The notes under the pieces are model-generated. The model saw only the letters and a program-made list of their open reading frames with translations, was not told the origin of the DNA and searched no databases. A stretch of 64,000 bases of DNA from Candidatus Thiodiazotropha endolucinida. GTDB lineage: Bacteria > Pseudomonadota > Gammaproteobacteria > Chromatiales > Chromatiaceae. The stretch spans positions 40,849 through 104,848 of the forward strand of contig NZ_MARB01000016.1 of the NCBI RefSeq assembly GCF_001715975.1, written 5' to 3'. This document shows, one piece after another, positions 28,650 through 36,007 of this stretch. How positions within the stretch are numbered: position 1 is the first letter of the stretch; each line of letters starts with the position of its first letter. Made by a program: the position numbers and the translations under genes.

Positions 28650-30112
28650 ATGCCTATCTGGTGTTGACCATTGCGCTACCCCTGCTCGGCGCCTTCCTGC
28701 TGCCGATTCTGATGCGTAGCTCAATCGCGATCGCTCTCTGGAGCGGACCGGCGATCCTGATCTACGGCTGTTGGACGATAGCCGATATTTGGTTGCAAGG
28801 CTCGACACAACCAATCTCCATTGCCATTGGCGGATTTGCTCCACCCTTGGGCATCAACCTTTATATCGATTCGCTCGCCCTGCTGTTCGCCTTTGCTGTA
28901 CAGCTGCTCGGGCTTATTTTCTGGCCATTTACACTGGACCAGGACAGCGCCCGACGCCAGTCTTTGATGCTGCTGCTGGTGGCGGCCTCAACAGGACTGG
29001 CCCTCTCCGGCGACCTGTTCAATCTCTATGTATTCTACGAGCTTGCCGCTGTCGCCACCTTTGGACTGGCCTCCGCATCCGGCAGTAGCGCTGCCTATGT
29101 GGCGACCCTGCGTTATCTCATACTCAGCGGCATCGGCTCGGTGTTGACCCTGTTCGGCATTGCGTTGATCTACAGCAAAACAGGCACCCTTAACCTGGCC
29201 CATCTGGCCCAGCTGGCACCGGCACAATTGAATGACGAATTGGGTCTCACGGCCTTTCTGAGCATCCTGATAGGCATCGGGGTTAAGGCAGAACTTTTCC
29301 CGGTCAATACCTGGGTGCCCGAGATCTATGCCACCGCCTCGACACGACTTTCGGCCTTTCTTGCCGGCCTGTTATCCAAACTCGCCCTGCTGATCATCCT
29401 GCGTCTGCTGTTGTTGATTTTTCACCAGCCCGAAGCGGCGCAGGTATTGCTGATCCTCGGTATTCTGGGTGTTGTCAGCGGAGAATTGGCCGCATGGCGC
29501 GCGAAGGAGTTGCGGCGCATGTTGGCATTCTCCTCCATCGGCCAGCTGGGTGTGATGTTCATTGCCATGGCCTTGCCCGATGGCGCGGGAGTTCTGGCTG
29601 TGCTCGCACTCGCTATCCATCATCTGATCATTAAATCGGGACTCTTCATGTTGGCCGAGGATTGGGGGGGAGCTATTCAGCGGTTGCGAGGCAGTGCCAA
29701 AATGGCGCCGCTGGGGGCCGCGTTGTTCGTGCTGTTCTCCCTCTCCCTCGTTGGCATGCCGCCGCTTCCCGGGTTTTGGGCGAAGTTCACTCTGATCACC
29801 GAACTGGCAGGTCAGTCAGAACCCCTCTATCTGATTGGACTTGCCGTTTTTCTGCTGGCCACTGTGATTGAGGCCAGTTATCTGTTCCGCGTTGCCGCCA
29901 TACTCTACCAGGACGCCCCGCGGGAAACCCTCGATCATGAAATACCAAAAAACGAAGGACTCTCCCTGGTGACCGCTACGCTGTTTGGTGCAGGATTGAT
30001 CGCTGCCGCGGTGATGATCGCACCCGTTGGCGACAGTCTCAATACCATTGCCGTGCAAGTACAGGATATTGACCTCTACATCAGTACCGTCAATCCCGGA
30101 GGCAGCCAATGA
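28646..30112 (+). CDS. mrpD: MrpD/NuoN-like proton-conducting transporter subunit
   Basis: This 488-residue membrane protein has about 14 helices and the proton-channel family motifs: DLFNLYVFYELAAVATFGL with the conserved glutamate, GVKAELFPVNTWVPEIYATASTRLSAFLAGLLSKLAL with the buried lysine, and HHLIIKSGLFMLAEDW, then GMPPLPGFWAKFTL. It would form one antiporter-like channel of the membrane arm. Start and stop overlap the adjoining genes by 4 bases. Confidence 0.92.
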   Translation: MNAYLVLTIALPLLGAFLLPILMRSSIAIALWSGPAILIYGCWTIADIWLQGSTQPISIAIGGFAPPLGINLYIDSLALLFAFAVQLLGLIFWPFTLDQDSARRQSLMLLLVAASTGLALSGDLFNLYVFYELAAVATFGLASASGSSAAYVATLRYLILSGIGSVLTLFGIALIYSKTGTLNLAHLAQLAPAQLNDELGLTAFLSILIGIGVKAELFPVNTWVPEIYATASTRLSAFLAGLLSKLALLIILRLLLLIFHQPEAAQVLLILGILGVVSGELAAWRAKELRRMLAFSSIGQLGVMFIAMALPDGAGVLAVLALAIHHLIIKSGLFMLAEDWGGAIQRLRGSAKMAPLGAALFVLFSLSLVGMPPLPGFWAKFTLITELAGQSEPLYLIGLAVFLLATVIEASYLFRVAAILYQDAPRETLDHEIPKNEGLSLVTATLFGAGLIAAAVMIAPVGDSLNTIAVQVQDIDLYISTVNPGGSQ

Positions 30113-31986
30113 TCCTGACCCTCTTGGACGAACTGCTGCTCTTCTCCGGCGTTACCCTGCTGGTGGCCCTGACGATCGGGCGGGGCCTCGCGGCCGGCTG
30201 GATGGTTACGATCCTCTACGGTGGCCAGCTGCTTGCACTGACAAAGATGGCGGCACTCGGTTATGAAGGCGGTACCATCGCCTCCTCCCTCTCTTTCGAG
30301 GTGATGGGACAAATGCTGAACTGGCGATTCGATGCCTTGAGCTGGTTCTTTGCCCTGATCACCCTCGGCTCCGCCCTGCTCAGCAGCTGGTTTTCATGCG
30401 GCGCATGGGAACGCGACTATATAAAACAGGGTGGCAATATCTGGCTCTTCCACACGGCCATGGCACTGAACGTCTTCACCATGCTGATCCTGCTCGCCAG
30501 CGGCGATCTGCTCTCCCTGTTTATCGGCTGGGAACTTGTAAGCTGGGCGGGCTTTCTGCTCATGGCCCTGGCCGGTGGCGTCGCCACAAAGGCGGCCATG
30601 CGTTATATCACGTACGCAATGGCCGGGGGCATGGCGGTCTTCGGTGGCCTTGCCCTGGTCTATAGTGCATCCGGTTCACTACAGCTCGAAGCGGTTATCA
30701 CGGCAGTTGAACAGATCAGCACCACCAAACTCTGGCTGCTGGTGATCCTCTTCGGTGGCGGCTTCGGCATCAAGATGGGGTTGTTACCCTTCCATCTGTG
30801 GCAGGCACCCGCGTATGCCGAAACCCCCGGCCCCGGTAGTGCCTTCCTGGGTGCGATCTCTTCCCGCATGGGCCTGTTCGCCATTTTATTGGTTCTGGTA
30901 AAACTCTTTGGCATCGTCAATATCGATAATTTAAAAGTGCCATTTACGCTCATAGATGCCCGTGACCTGCTGGCATGGCTCGCCGTGTTGACGATCATCC
31001 TCCCCACCTTCACCGCCATGAAACAGAACGATGCCCGTCACCTGCTGGCTTGGCACGGCATTGGACAGGGTGGCTATATGTTGCTGGGCATCGTAGTAGC
31101 GGATGCCATGGGTGGCGCAGGCGGGCTGTTACATGTATTCAATCACGCCACCTATCAGGCTGCGCTGTTCATGGCCGTGACTGCGGTCATCTACCGTACC
31201 GGCACTTCTGATCTGAACAAACTCGGTGGGCTCGTGGTACGCATGCCGCTCTCATTCATGGTTCTATTGATAGGCATCATCGGCCTGGCGGGGCTACCGC
31301 CGATGAACGGCTTCGTTTCTAAATGGCTGGTCTATCGTTCACTGCTGAATCAAGGCATGCCCCTGCTCTTCCTGGCCGCGGTGATCGGCACCTTGGGCAC
31401 CATCCTCTCCGTCTACAAATTGATTCATAACATCTTCCTGGGCCAGCTGCGCGTGGAACATGAACATGTCGCCGAGGCCCCCTGGAGTATGATGATCCCC
31501 ATGTTGATTCTCAGCGCGATCATTTTCATTACCGGCCTGATGCCGGGTATACCGCTGGAATGGATTGCATCAGTCCTGCAGACAGTCGGTCTCCCGGTCC
31601 CGCAATATACGCTAGGCGGCGTGGAATCGAACAGCGGTTCCCTGGACATGATCTGGGTGATCGGCGTCCTGTTCGCCGGCTTCGGCATCGGCGCCGTTAT
31701 CTTCTACTCCGCCGGGCGCAGTAAGCGCGTCCATCAACTGGACAACTATGCCGGTGGACACTTCCTCTCGGCCGATGTGCGTTACCAGTACAGTGATAAC
31801 TTCTATGCCGGTTTGATGCACCTCATAGGGGGCTGGTATCGGGGCAGCTTCCTCTGGCTGGAGCGCAGCATCACCTCGATGATCGAATTTCTCTCCCTGG
31901 GTATGCAAGGGCTCTACCGTCGGGCCAATGCAGAGTTTTATCTCCTTAGCACAGCGCTATTCGTTATCGCCTGGGCGGTGATCTAA
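30109..31986 (+). CDS. NuoL/MrpA-like proton-conducting transporter subunit (HyfB/MbhH family)
   Basis: The 625-residue protein is the second antiporter-like subunit, with about 15 membrane helices. Landmarks are DLLSLFIGWELVSWAGFLLMAL, GGFGIKMGLLPFHLWQAPAYAETPGPGSAFLGAISSRMGL, FNHATYQAALFMAVTAVIYRTGTSDLNKLGGLVVRMPLSF and GLPPMNGFVSKWLVYRSLL. A C-terminal region after about 500 contains a soluble stretch (FYSAGRSKRVHQLDNYAGGHFLSADVRYQYS) as in the Mbx/Ech-type large subunit. Its stop overlaps the NuoH-like start (TAATG). Confidence 0.9.
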   Translation: MILTLLDELLLFSGVTLLVALTIGRGLAAGWMVTILYGGQLLALTKMAALGYEGGTIASSLSFEVMGQMLNWRFDALSWFFALITLGSALLSSWFSCGAWERDYIKQGGNIWLFHTAMALNVFTMLILLASGDLLSLFIGWELVSWAGFLLMALAGGVATKAAMRYITYAMAGGMAVFGGLALVYSASGSLQLEAVITAVEQISTTKLWLLVILFGGGFGIKMGLLPFHLWQAPAYAETPGPGSAFLGAISSRMGLFAILLVLVKLFGIVNIDNLKVPFTLIDARDLLAWLAVLTIILPTFTAMKQNDARHLLAWHGIGQGGYMLLGIVVADAMGGAGGLLHVFNHATYQAALFMAVTAVIYRTGTSDLNKLGGLVVRMPLSFMVLLIGIIGLAGLPPMNGFVSKWLVYRSLLNQGMPLLFLAAVIGTLGTILSVYKLIHNIFLGQLRVEHEHVAEAPWSMMIPMLILSAIIFITGLMPGIPLEWIASVLQTVGLPVPQYTLGGVESNSGSLDMIWVIGVLFAGFGIGAVIFYSAGRSKRVHQLDNYAGGHFLSADVRYQYSDNFYAGLMHLIGGWYRGSFLWLERSITSMIEFLSLGMQGLYRRANAEFYLLSTALFVIAWAVI

Positions 31987-32882
31987 TGTCAGCCACAGAA
32001 CTGCTTATCGAACTGACCCTGATGCCCCTGGTCGCCTTCATCGTCGGCATGATGATGGTACTGATGATGCGGCGTATCGCCGCCAGGCTGCAGCGGCGCG
32101 TCGGCCCCCCCTTCTTCCAACCGCTGTATGACATCGTCAAACTGCACAGTAAGAGGACCCAGGTATCACACGGCCTGATCCACGACATCGGCATCGTCAT
32201 GGCAATGGGGGGATATATCGCTGCCGAGACCCTGCTCCCGGTACCCGGCATGAACGGTATTGCGGAAAAAGGCGGGATCATCACCCTGCTCTATTTGATG
32301 ATGATCCCCTCCCTCGGTCTCGCGTTGGGTGTGGGGCAATGCGCCAACCCTAACGGCTCAATCGGGATTGCCCGCGCCCTGACCGCCATGCTCGCCTACG
32401 ACATCCCGCTGGTGATCGTGGTGTTTGGTGTCGCCTACGCCGCGGGCACGACCAACCTCATCGACATCATCGCCACCCAACAAGCCGGCGGATTCGAAAC
32501 CTGGGGCGTGGTAGAGATGCCGCTATTGGCCATCGCGGGTCTTGTCGCCATGCATGCTTCCCTCGGAAAGCAGCCCTTTGAAATCTACATTGCACCGGCG
32601 GAAATAGCCACCGGCCCGATGGTCGAAATGGGTGGAAAGTATCTTGGCGGCCTGTTTGTGATGCAGTGCTTTCAGCTCTACACCACATCCGTACTCTATG
32701 TCAGCCTGTTTCTCGGTGGCGGTACTACCTGGTTCGATTTTCTGTTGAAGAGTTTCCTGGTACTGGCGATACCGGTCAGCATTGCCTATCTGTTCCCCCG
32801 CTATCGTACCGAGGACCTGCTGCGACTGATGTGGAAGTGGCCGGTGATGCTGGGACTGATCGGTATTGCGTTTGTTATTTAA
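31986..32882 (+). CDS. NuoH-like membrane subunit (complex I subunit 1/HycD/MbhM family)
   Basis: The 298-residue protein has about eight helices and the NuoH family loops: RRIAARLQRRVGPPFFQPLYDIVKLHSK, then LTAMLAYDIPLVIVVFGVAY, GKQPFEIYIAPAEIATGPMVEMGGKYLGGLF (the glutamate-rich loop at the quinone/interface region) and AYLFPRYRTEDLLRLMWKWPV. It anchors the soluble arm to the antiporter-like subunits. It is the last gene of the tightly overlapping block; a palindromic repeat element follows before the NuoB-like gene. Confidence 0.92.
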   Translation: MSATELLIELTLMPLVAFIVGMMMVLMMRRIAARLQRRVGPPFFQPLYDIVKLHSKRTQVSHGLIHDIGIVMAMGGYIAAETLLPVPGMNGIAEKGGIITLLYLMMIPSLGLALGVGQCANPNGSIGIARALTAMLAYDIPLVIVVFGVAYAAGTTNLIDIIATQQAGGFETWGVVEMPLLAIAGLVAMHASLGKQPFEIYIAPAEIATGPMVEMGGKYLGGLFVMQCFQLYTTSVLYVSLFLGGGTTWFDFLLKSFLVLAIPVSIAYLFPRYRTEDLLRLMWKWPVMLGLIGIAFVI

Positions 32883-32947
32883 TTTTGAGTTGTGAATTAT
32901 GAATTGATGTGTGTGCAGCGAACACCGAAATTCAAAATTCATATTTA
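32882..32947. repeat. Palindromic intergenic element, copy 1 (degenerate)
   Basis: The left arm ATTTTGAGTTGTGAATTATG and right arm AATTCAAAATTCATA flank a core TGTGTGCAGCGAACACC. The arms are inverted versions of one another and related to the elements at 34240, 35511, 36016, 37867 and 48755; the core looks like a damaged version of their TGTGC...GCACA and GTGAGCGAAGCGAAC modules. It lies between the NuoH-like and NuoB-like genes. Confidence 0.7.
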
Positions 32948-32959
32948 AAAGGAGCTATG

Positions 32960-33673
32960 ATGAGCTCAATAAAACAGATTCCGGTGGTAGAAACAAAGCG
33001 AACAAATCCACTGGCGCGCGTGTTCGACGACCTGGTGCGCTTCTGTCGCTCCCGCTCCCTCTTCATCCTGCACTACTGCACCGGTTGCGGAGCGATCGAA
33101 TTGCCGCCGGCGATGACCTCCCGCTTCGACATGGAGCGTCTGGGCATTCAACCCATGGTCTCGCCCCGTCAGGCCGATATCCTGTTGATCACCGGCTATG
33201 TCTCGATCAAAACCCTGAAACGGGTGATCCTGACCTATGAACAGATGGGGTCCCCGAAGTATGTCATCGGTATCTGTTCCTGCACCGTCAACGGCGGAAT
33301 GTATTGGCAAAGCTACGCCACTGCGAAAAAACTCGACGAATATATGCCGGTGGATCTCTATATCGCCGGCTGCATGCCGAGACCCGAAGCGGTCATCACC
33401 GGTCTGCAACAGCTGATGGACCGGATTCACTCAGGCCAGGCGAACAGCTGGGAGGATTACTACCGTAATTATGATTACTACCTTGGCAATCAGCAAAAGC
33501 TGTTTGGCGAGAATTGGCAGACACCCACAGATGTAATCACCGAAGCGAAACACTATGACCTGCTGAGCGAGGGGACCCTGGGTGATCATACCCGCCTGCT
33601 GGAACAGCACCAGAAACCTCTGGAGGCATTGGATATGCGCCTGGGTCACGAGTTAAAGGAGCCACGCAAATGA
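32960..33673 (+). CDS. NuoB-like iron-sulfur subunit (HycG/MbhJ family)
   Basis: From the ATG at 32960, five bases after an AAAGGAG site, the product is 237 residues. Cys40 and Cys43 in YCTGCGAIELPPA, Cys106/Cys108 in GICSCTVNGGMYW and Cys138 in AGCMPRPEAV match ligands of the [4Fe-4S] cluster N2-type centre; the CTGC spacing is of the group 4 hydrogenase kind rather than the CC of complex I. The C-terminal part after about residue 160 (NYDYYLGNQQKLFGENW) is an extension. A frame-open region reaches 32909 but includes part of the repeat element, so the downstream start is chosen. Confidence 0.92.
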   Translation: MSSIKQIPVVETKRTNPLARVFDDLVRFCRSRSLFILHYCTGCGAIELPPAMTSRFDMERLGIQPMVSPRQADILLITGYVSIKTLKRVILTYEQMGSPKYVIGICSCTVNGGMYWQSYATAKKLDEYMPVDLYIAGCMPRPEAVITGLQQLMDRIHSGQANSWEDYYRNYDYYLGNQQKLFGENWQTPTDVITEAKHYDLLSEGTLGDHTRLLEQHQKPLEALDMRLGHELKEPRK

Positions 33674-34239
33674 GTAAGGAAATCGCTCACTGGTTGGATG
33701 ATCTGCTGGAGGAGATCGAGGGCATCGTGGTACGCCGCAAGAGCAGCCGCCGGGTACGCGTGGACGTGCCGGCCGACGCCTTGCCGGCCTTGCTTGAGTT
33801 GCTGCAGGGGCGTGCCGGGTATATTCATCTCTCCGCCATCAGCTGTGTCGACTGGATCGATGATGACGAGTTCGAGCTGGTCTACCATGTCTGGTCCTAT
33901 GAGAGTCACTCCCTGGTCTCCGCCCACATCCGTATCGCCCGGGAGCCGGGGGTCTATCTGTCGGTCTACGACCTCTACCAACCTGCCGCGTTTTTCGAAC
34001 GGGATATTCACGAAATGTACGGCATTCACTTCGAAGGCAGCCCGAATATGGAGAAATTTATCCTCACAGAGTGGGACGGGCCACCGCCGATGCGCAAGGA
34101 GTTCGACAGTGAGGCCTACATCAACGAACACCTGAGCTGGCAGAACTACAATCCGGAGTGGCTGCAGGAGCTCGTAGCTGAGGGGGGTGGCGTAATTATT
34201 CCGCCGGAGGAACAGCGGTTTAGTCAGAAGAAAAAATAG
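33670..34239 (+). CDS. NuoC-like subunit (30-kDa subunit family)
   Basis: The 189-residue protein has the 30-kDa subunit pattern: YIHLSAISCVDWIDDDEFELVYHVWSYESHSLVSAHIRIAREPGVYLSVYDLYQPAAFFERDIHEMYGIHFEGSPNMEKFILTEWDGPPPMRKEF. The ERDIHEMYGI segment is the family signature. It overlaps the NuoB-like gene by 4 bases. It supports the NuoD-like subunit in the soluble arm and has no cofactor. Confidence 0.92.
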   Translation: MSKEIAHWLDDLLEEIEGIVVRRKSSRRVRVDVPADALPALLELLQGRAGYIHLSAISCVDWIDDDEFELVYHVWSYESHSLVSAHIRIAREPGVYLSVYDLYQPAAFFERDIHEMYGIHFEGSPNMEKFILTEWDGPPPMRKEFDSEAYINEHLSWQNYNPEWLQELVAEGGGVIIPPEEQRFSQKKK

Positions 34240-34352
34240 TCTATTGAGTTTTTAGTTTGATAATTGTGCTCCGCACACTTTTGTTTACAAGCGTGAGCGA
34301 AGCGAACACCGACAACTCAAAACTCATAACTAAAAACTCAAAACTTACGAGT
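34240..34352. repeat. Palindromic intergenic element, copy 2
   Basis: The left arm TATTGAGTTTTTAGTTTG is followed by TGTGCTCCGCACA (5-base stem), TTTGTTTACAA, GTGAGCGAAGCGAACACC and the right arm AACTCAAAACTCATAAC then TAAAAACTCAAAACT. Arms are mutually inverted. The whole element lies between the NuoC-like and NuoD-like genes. Confidence 0.8.
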
Positions 34353-34361
34353 ACAGCGAGT

Positions 34362-35504
34362 ATGAGACCCGAAAACTACGAAGCCCAACGCCAGCCGCCG
34401 AGCAATGAATTCGAGCTCAATTTCGGCCCCAACCATCCCGGTATCGAGGGTAATTATGCCTTGAAGGTCAAACTGCACGGGGATGTGGTGCTGGAAGCCA
34501 GGGCTGACGGCGGATACCTCCATCGGGGTTTCGAAAAGCTGATGGAACAGCGGTTATGGATTCAAAACATCGCTCTGGTGCCGCGTATCTGTGTACCCGA
34601 CCCATCACCCATGGAGCTCTGCTACTCCATGGCCGTAGAACAGCTCTGCGGTCTGCATGTCCCGCAACGGGCCAATTGGATTCGCGTCATGCAGTTGGAG
34701 CTGTCGCGTATCGCCGCCCATCTGTTCACCTTCGGGGGACATGCCGCGACCACCGGCATGTACAGTACCATGTATTGGGGGGTGGCGGATCGCGATCTGA
34801 TCCTGGACCTGTTCGAGGAGTTCACCGGGGGCCGTGTCTACAGCATCTACAATATCCCCGGTGGTGTGAGGCGGGAGTTGCCAACCGGTTTTCTGCAGCG
34901 GGTGAGTGAAACCCTCGACTATATCGAATCCCGCCTGCCTGACTATGATGATCTCTTCTTCAAGAACCAGGTTTTCGTAAAACGCGCCAAGGGCGTCGGT
35001 GTTTTGAGTCAGGAACAGGCCCTTGCCTGGGGTGTCACGGGACCCAACCTGCGCGCAACCGGACTTGAATTCGATGTCCGTAGGGACGATCCCTATCTGG
35101 TCTATGACCAACTCGATTTTGACATCCCAACCGAAGAGAGCGGCGACGCCTGGGCCCGCACCCTGGTAAGGCGGCATGAACTGATGGAGAGCATCCGTAT
35201 TGTTCGCCAGATAGTCGAAGCGCTTCCTGATATCCATGGGCCGATCCGCGCTCCCATACCCAACCCACTGGCGTGGAATGTACCGGCTGGAGAGACCTAT
35301 ACACGGGTCGAATCATCCAAGGGCGAGCTCTGCTATTACGTGGTATCGGACGGCGGTCCCAAACCCTATCGCGTACATGTACGGGGACCCTCATCGATGC
35401 ATGCGGTACAGGTCCTGGAAAAATTATCGGTAGGCTCGCGGATCGAGGATATTGCGCAGACCATGTTCTCGCTCGATGCATGTCCGCCGGAAGTTGACAG
35501 ATAG
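34362..35504 (+). CDS. NuoD-like large subunit (49-kDa/[NiFe] hydrogenase large-subunit fold) with altered metal ligands
   Basis: From the ATG at 34362 the product is 380 residues. FGPNHPGIEGNYALKVKLHGDVVLEARADGGYLHRGFEKLMEQR at the N-terminus is the 49-kDa family signature. At the positions of the hydrogenase L1 and L2 CxxC pairs it has Cys77-Val-Pro-Asp80 (RICVPD) and Cys374-Pro-Pro-Glu377 (DACPPEVDR), so one cysteine of each pair is replaced by an acid. A NiFe centre is therefore unlikely. An upstream open frame reaches 34257, but it is made of repeat sequence, so the shorter start is used. Confidence 0.9.
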   Translation: MRPENYEAQRQPPSNEFELNFGPNHPGIEGNYALKVKLHGDVVLEARADGGYLHRGFEKLMEQRLWIQNIALVPRICVPDPSPMELCYSMAVEQLCGLHVPQRANWIRVMQLELSRIAAHLFTFGGHAATTGMYSTMYWGVADRDLILDLFEEFTGGRVYSIYNIPGGVRRELPTGFLQRVSETLDYIESRLPDYDDLFFKNQVFVKRAKGVGVLSQEQALAWGVTGPNLRATGLEFDVRRDDPYLVYDQLDFDIPTEESGDAWARTLVRRHELMESIRIVRQIVEALPDIHGPIRAPIPNPLAWNVPAGETYTRVESSKGELCYYVVSDGGPKPYRVHVRGPSSMHAVQVLEKLSVGSRIEDIAQTMFSLDACPPEVDR

Positions 35505-35510
35505 CTCGAC

Positions 35511-35553
35511 AAGTTTTGAGTTTTGAGTTGTGAGTTTTTAGTGCTTAGTTAAT
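35511..35553. repeat. Palindromic repeat element, left arm of copy 3 (before the S23-type gene)
   Basis: AGTTTTGAGTTTTGAGTTGTGAGTTTTTAG is a left-type arm of the same family. Its inverse occurs on the other side of the S23-type gene at 36016-36052, so the gene is bracketed by an inverted repeat pair. No GC-rich hairpin modules are present in this copy. Confidence 0.7.
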
Positions 35554-35577
35554 GAAGAGTCACAGGGAGGTGGCTGA

Positions 35578-35943
35578 ATGAATAAGAACAGGCATATTTC
35601 GAAGGAGAAGAGTTTCGAATTTGCAATAAGAGTGGTGCATTTGGCAAGGTACCTGCAACATGAGAAGAAGGAGTTTGTGCTTTCGAAGCAAGTGCTGCGT
35701 TCAGGCACCAGCATTGGTGCAAATATTGAAGAGGCGAGGGCCGGGGAATCGAGAAAGGATTTCAAATCAAAAATGTCCATCGCATCAAAAGAGGCGCGTG
35801 AGACTTTGTATTGGCTCAAATTATTGAAACAGACAGAATATCTTGAACAACGCATGGCTGATTCATTAATTCGAGATTGTGAAGAACTGGTTTCTCTTTT
35901 GACATCCATCGTCAAAACTACAGCAATGGTAAGCAATACATGA
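35578..35943 (+). CDS. Four-helix-bundle protein, S23 rRNA intervening-sequence (IVP/Avd-like) family
   Basis: The 121-residue protein has the complete family pattern: SFEFAIRVVHLARYLQ, FVLSKQVLRSGTSIGANIEEARAGESRKDFKSKMSIASKEARETLYWLKLLKQTEYL, and a C-terminal helix CEELVSLLTSIVKT. The GANIEEA turn is diagnostic. A GGGAGG site lies 7 bases before the ATG. Relatives are encoded in rRNA intervening sequences or beside diversity-generating reverse transcriptases, but neither exists here. It interrupts the complex I-like operon and is flanked by inverted repeat arms, suggesting arrival as a separate unit. Function unknown. Confidence 0.9.
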   Translation: MNKNRHISKEKSFEFAIRVVHLARYLQHEKKEFVLSKQVLRSGTSIGANIEEARAGESRKDFKSKMSIASKEARETLYWLKLLKQTEYLEQRMADSLIRDCEELVSLLTSIVKTTAMVSNT

Positions 35944-36007
35944 ACATCCACTTCTTCAATACCCATTCAAAATGCACCAAAGCACAAACGGCGCAGAGAG
36001 CCCTGAT

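Noticed and set aside
34257-34361. Upstream extension of the NuoD-like reading frame
   Set aside because: It consists of repeat element sequence (NTDNSKLITKNSKL); the family signature begins soon after the ATG at 34362.
35578-35943. Diversity-generating retroelement hypothesis from the Avd-like protein
   Set aside because: No reverse transcriptase or template/variable repeat pair was seen nearby; the protein is of the broader S23 family.
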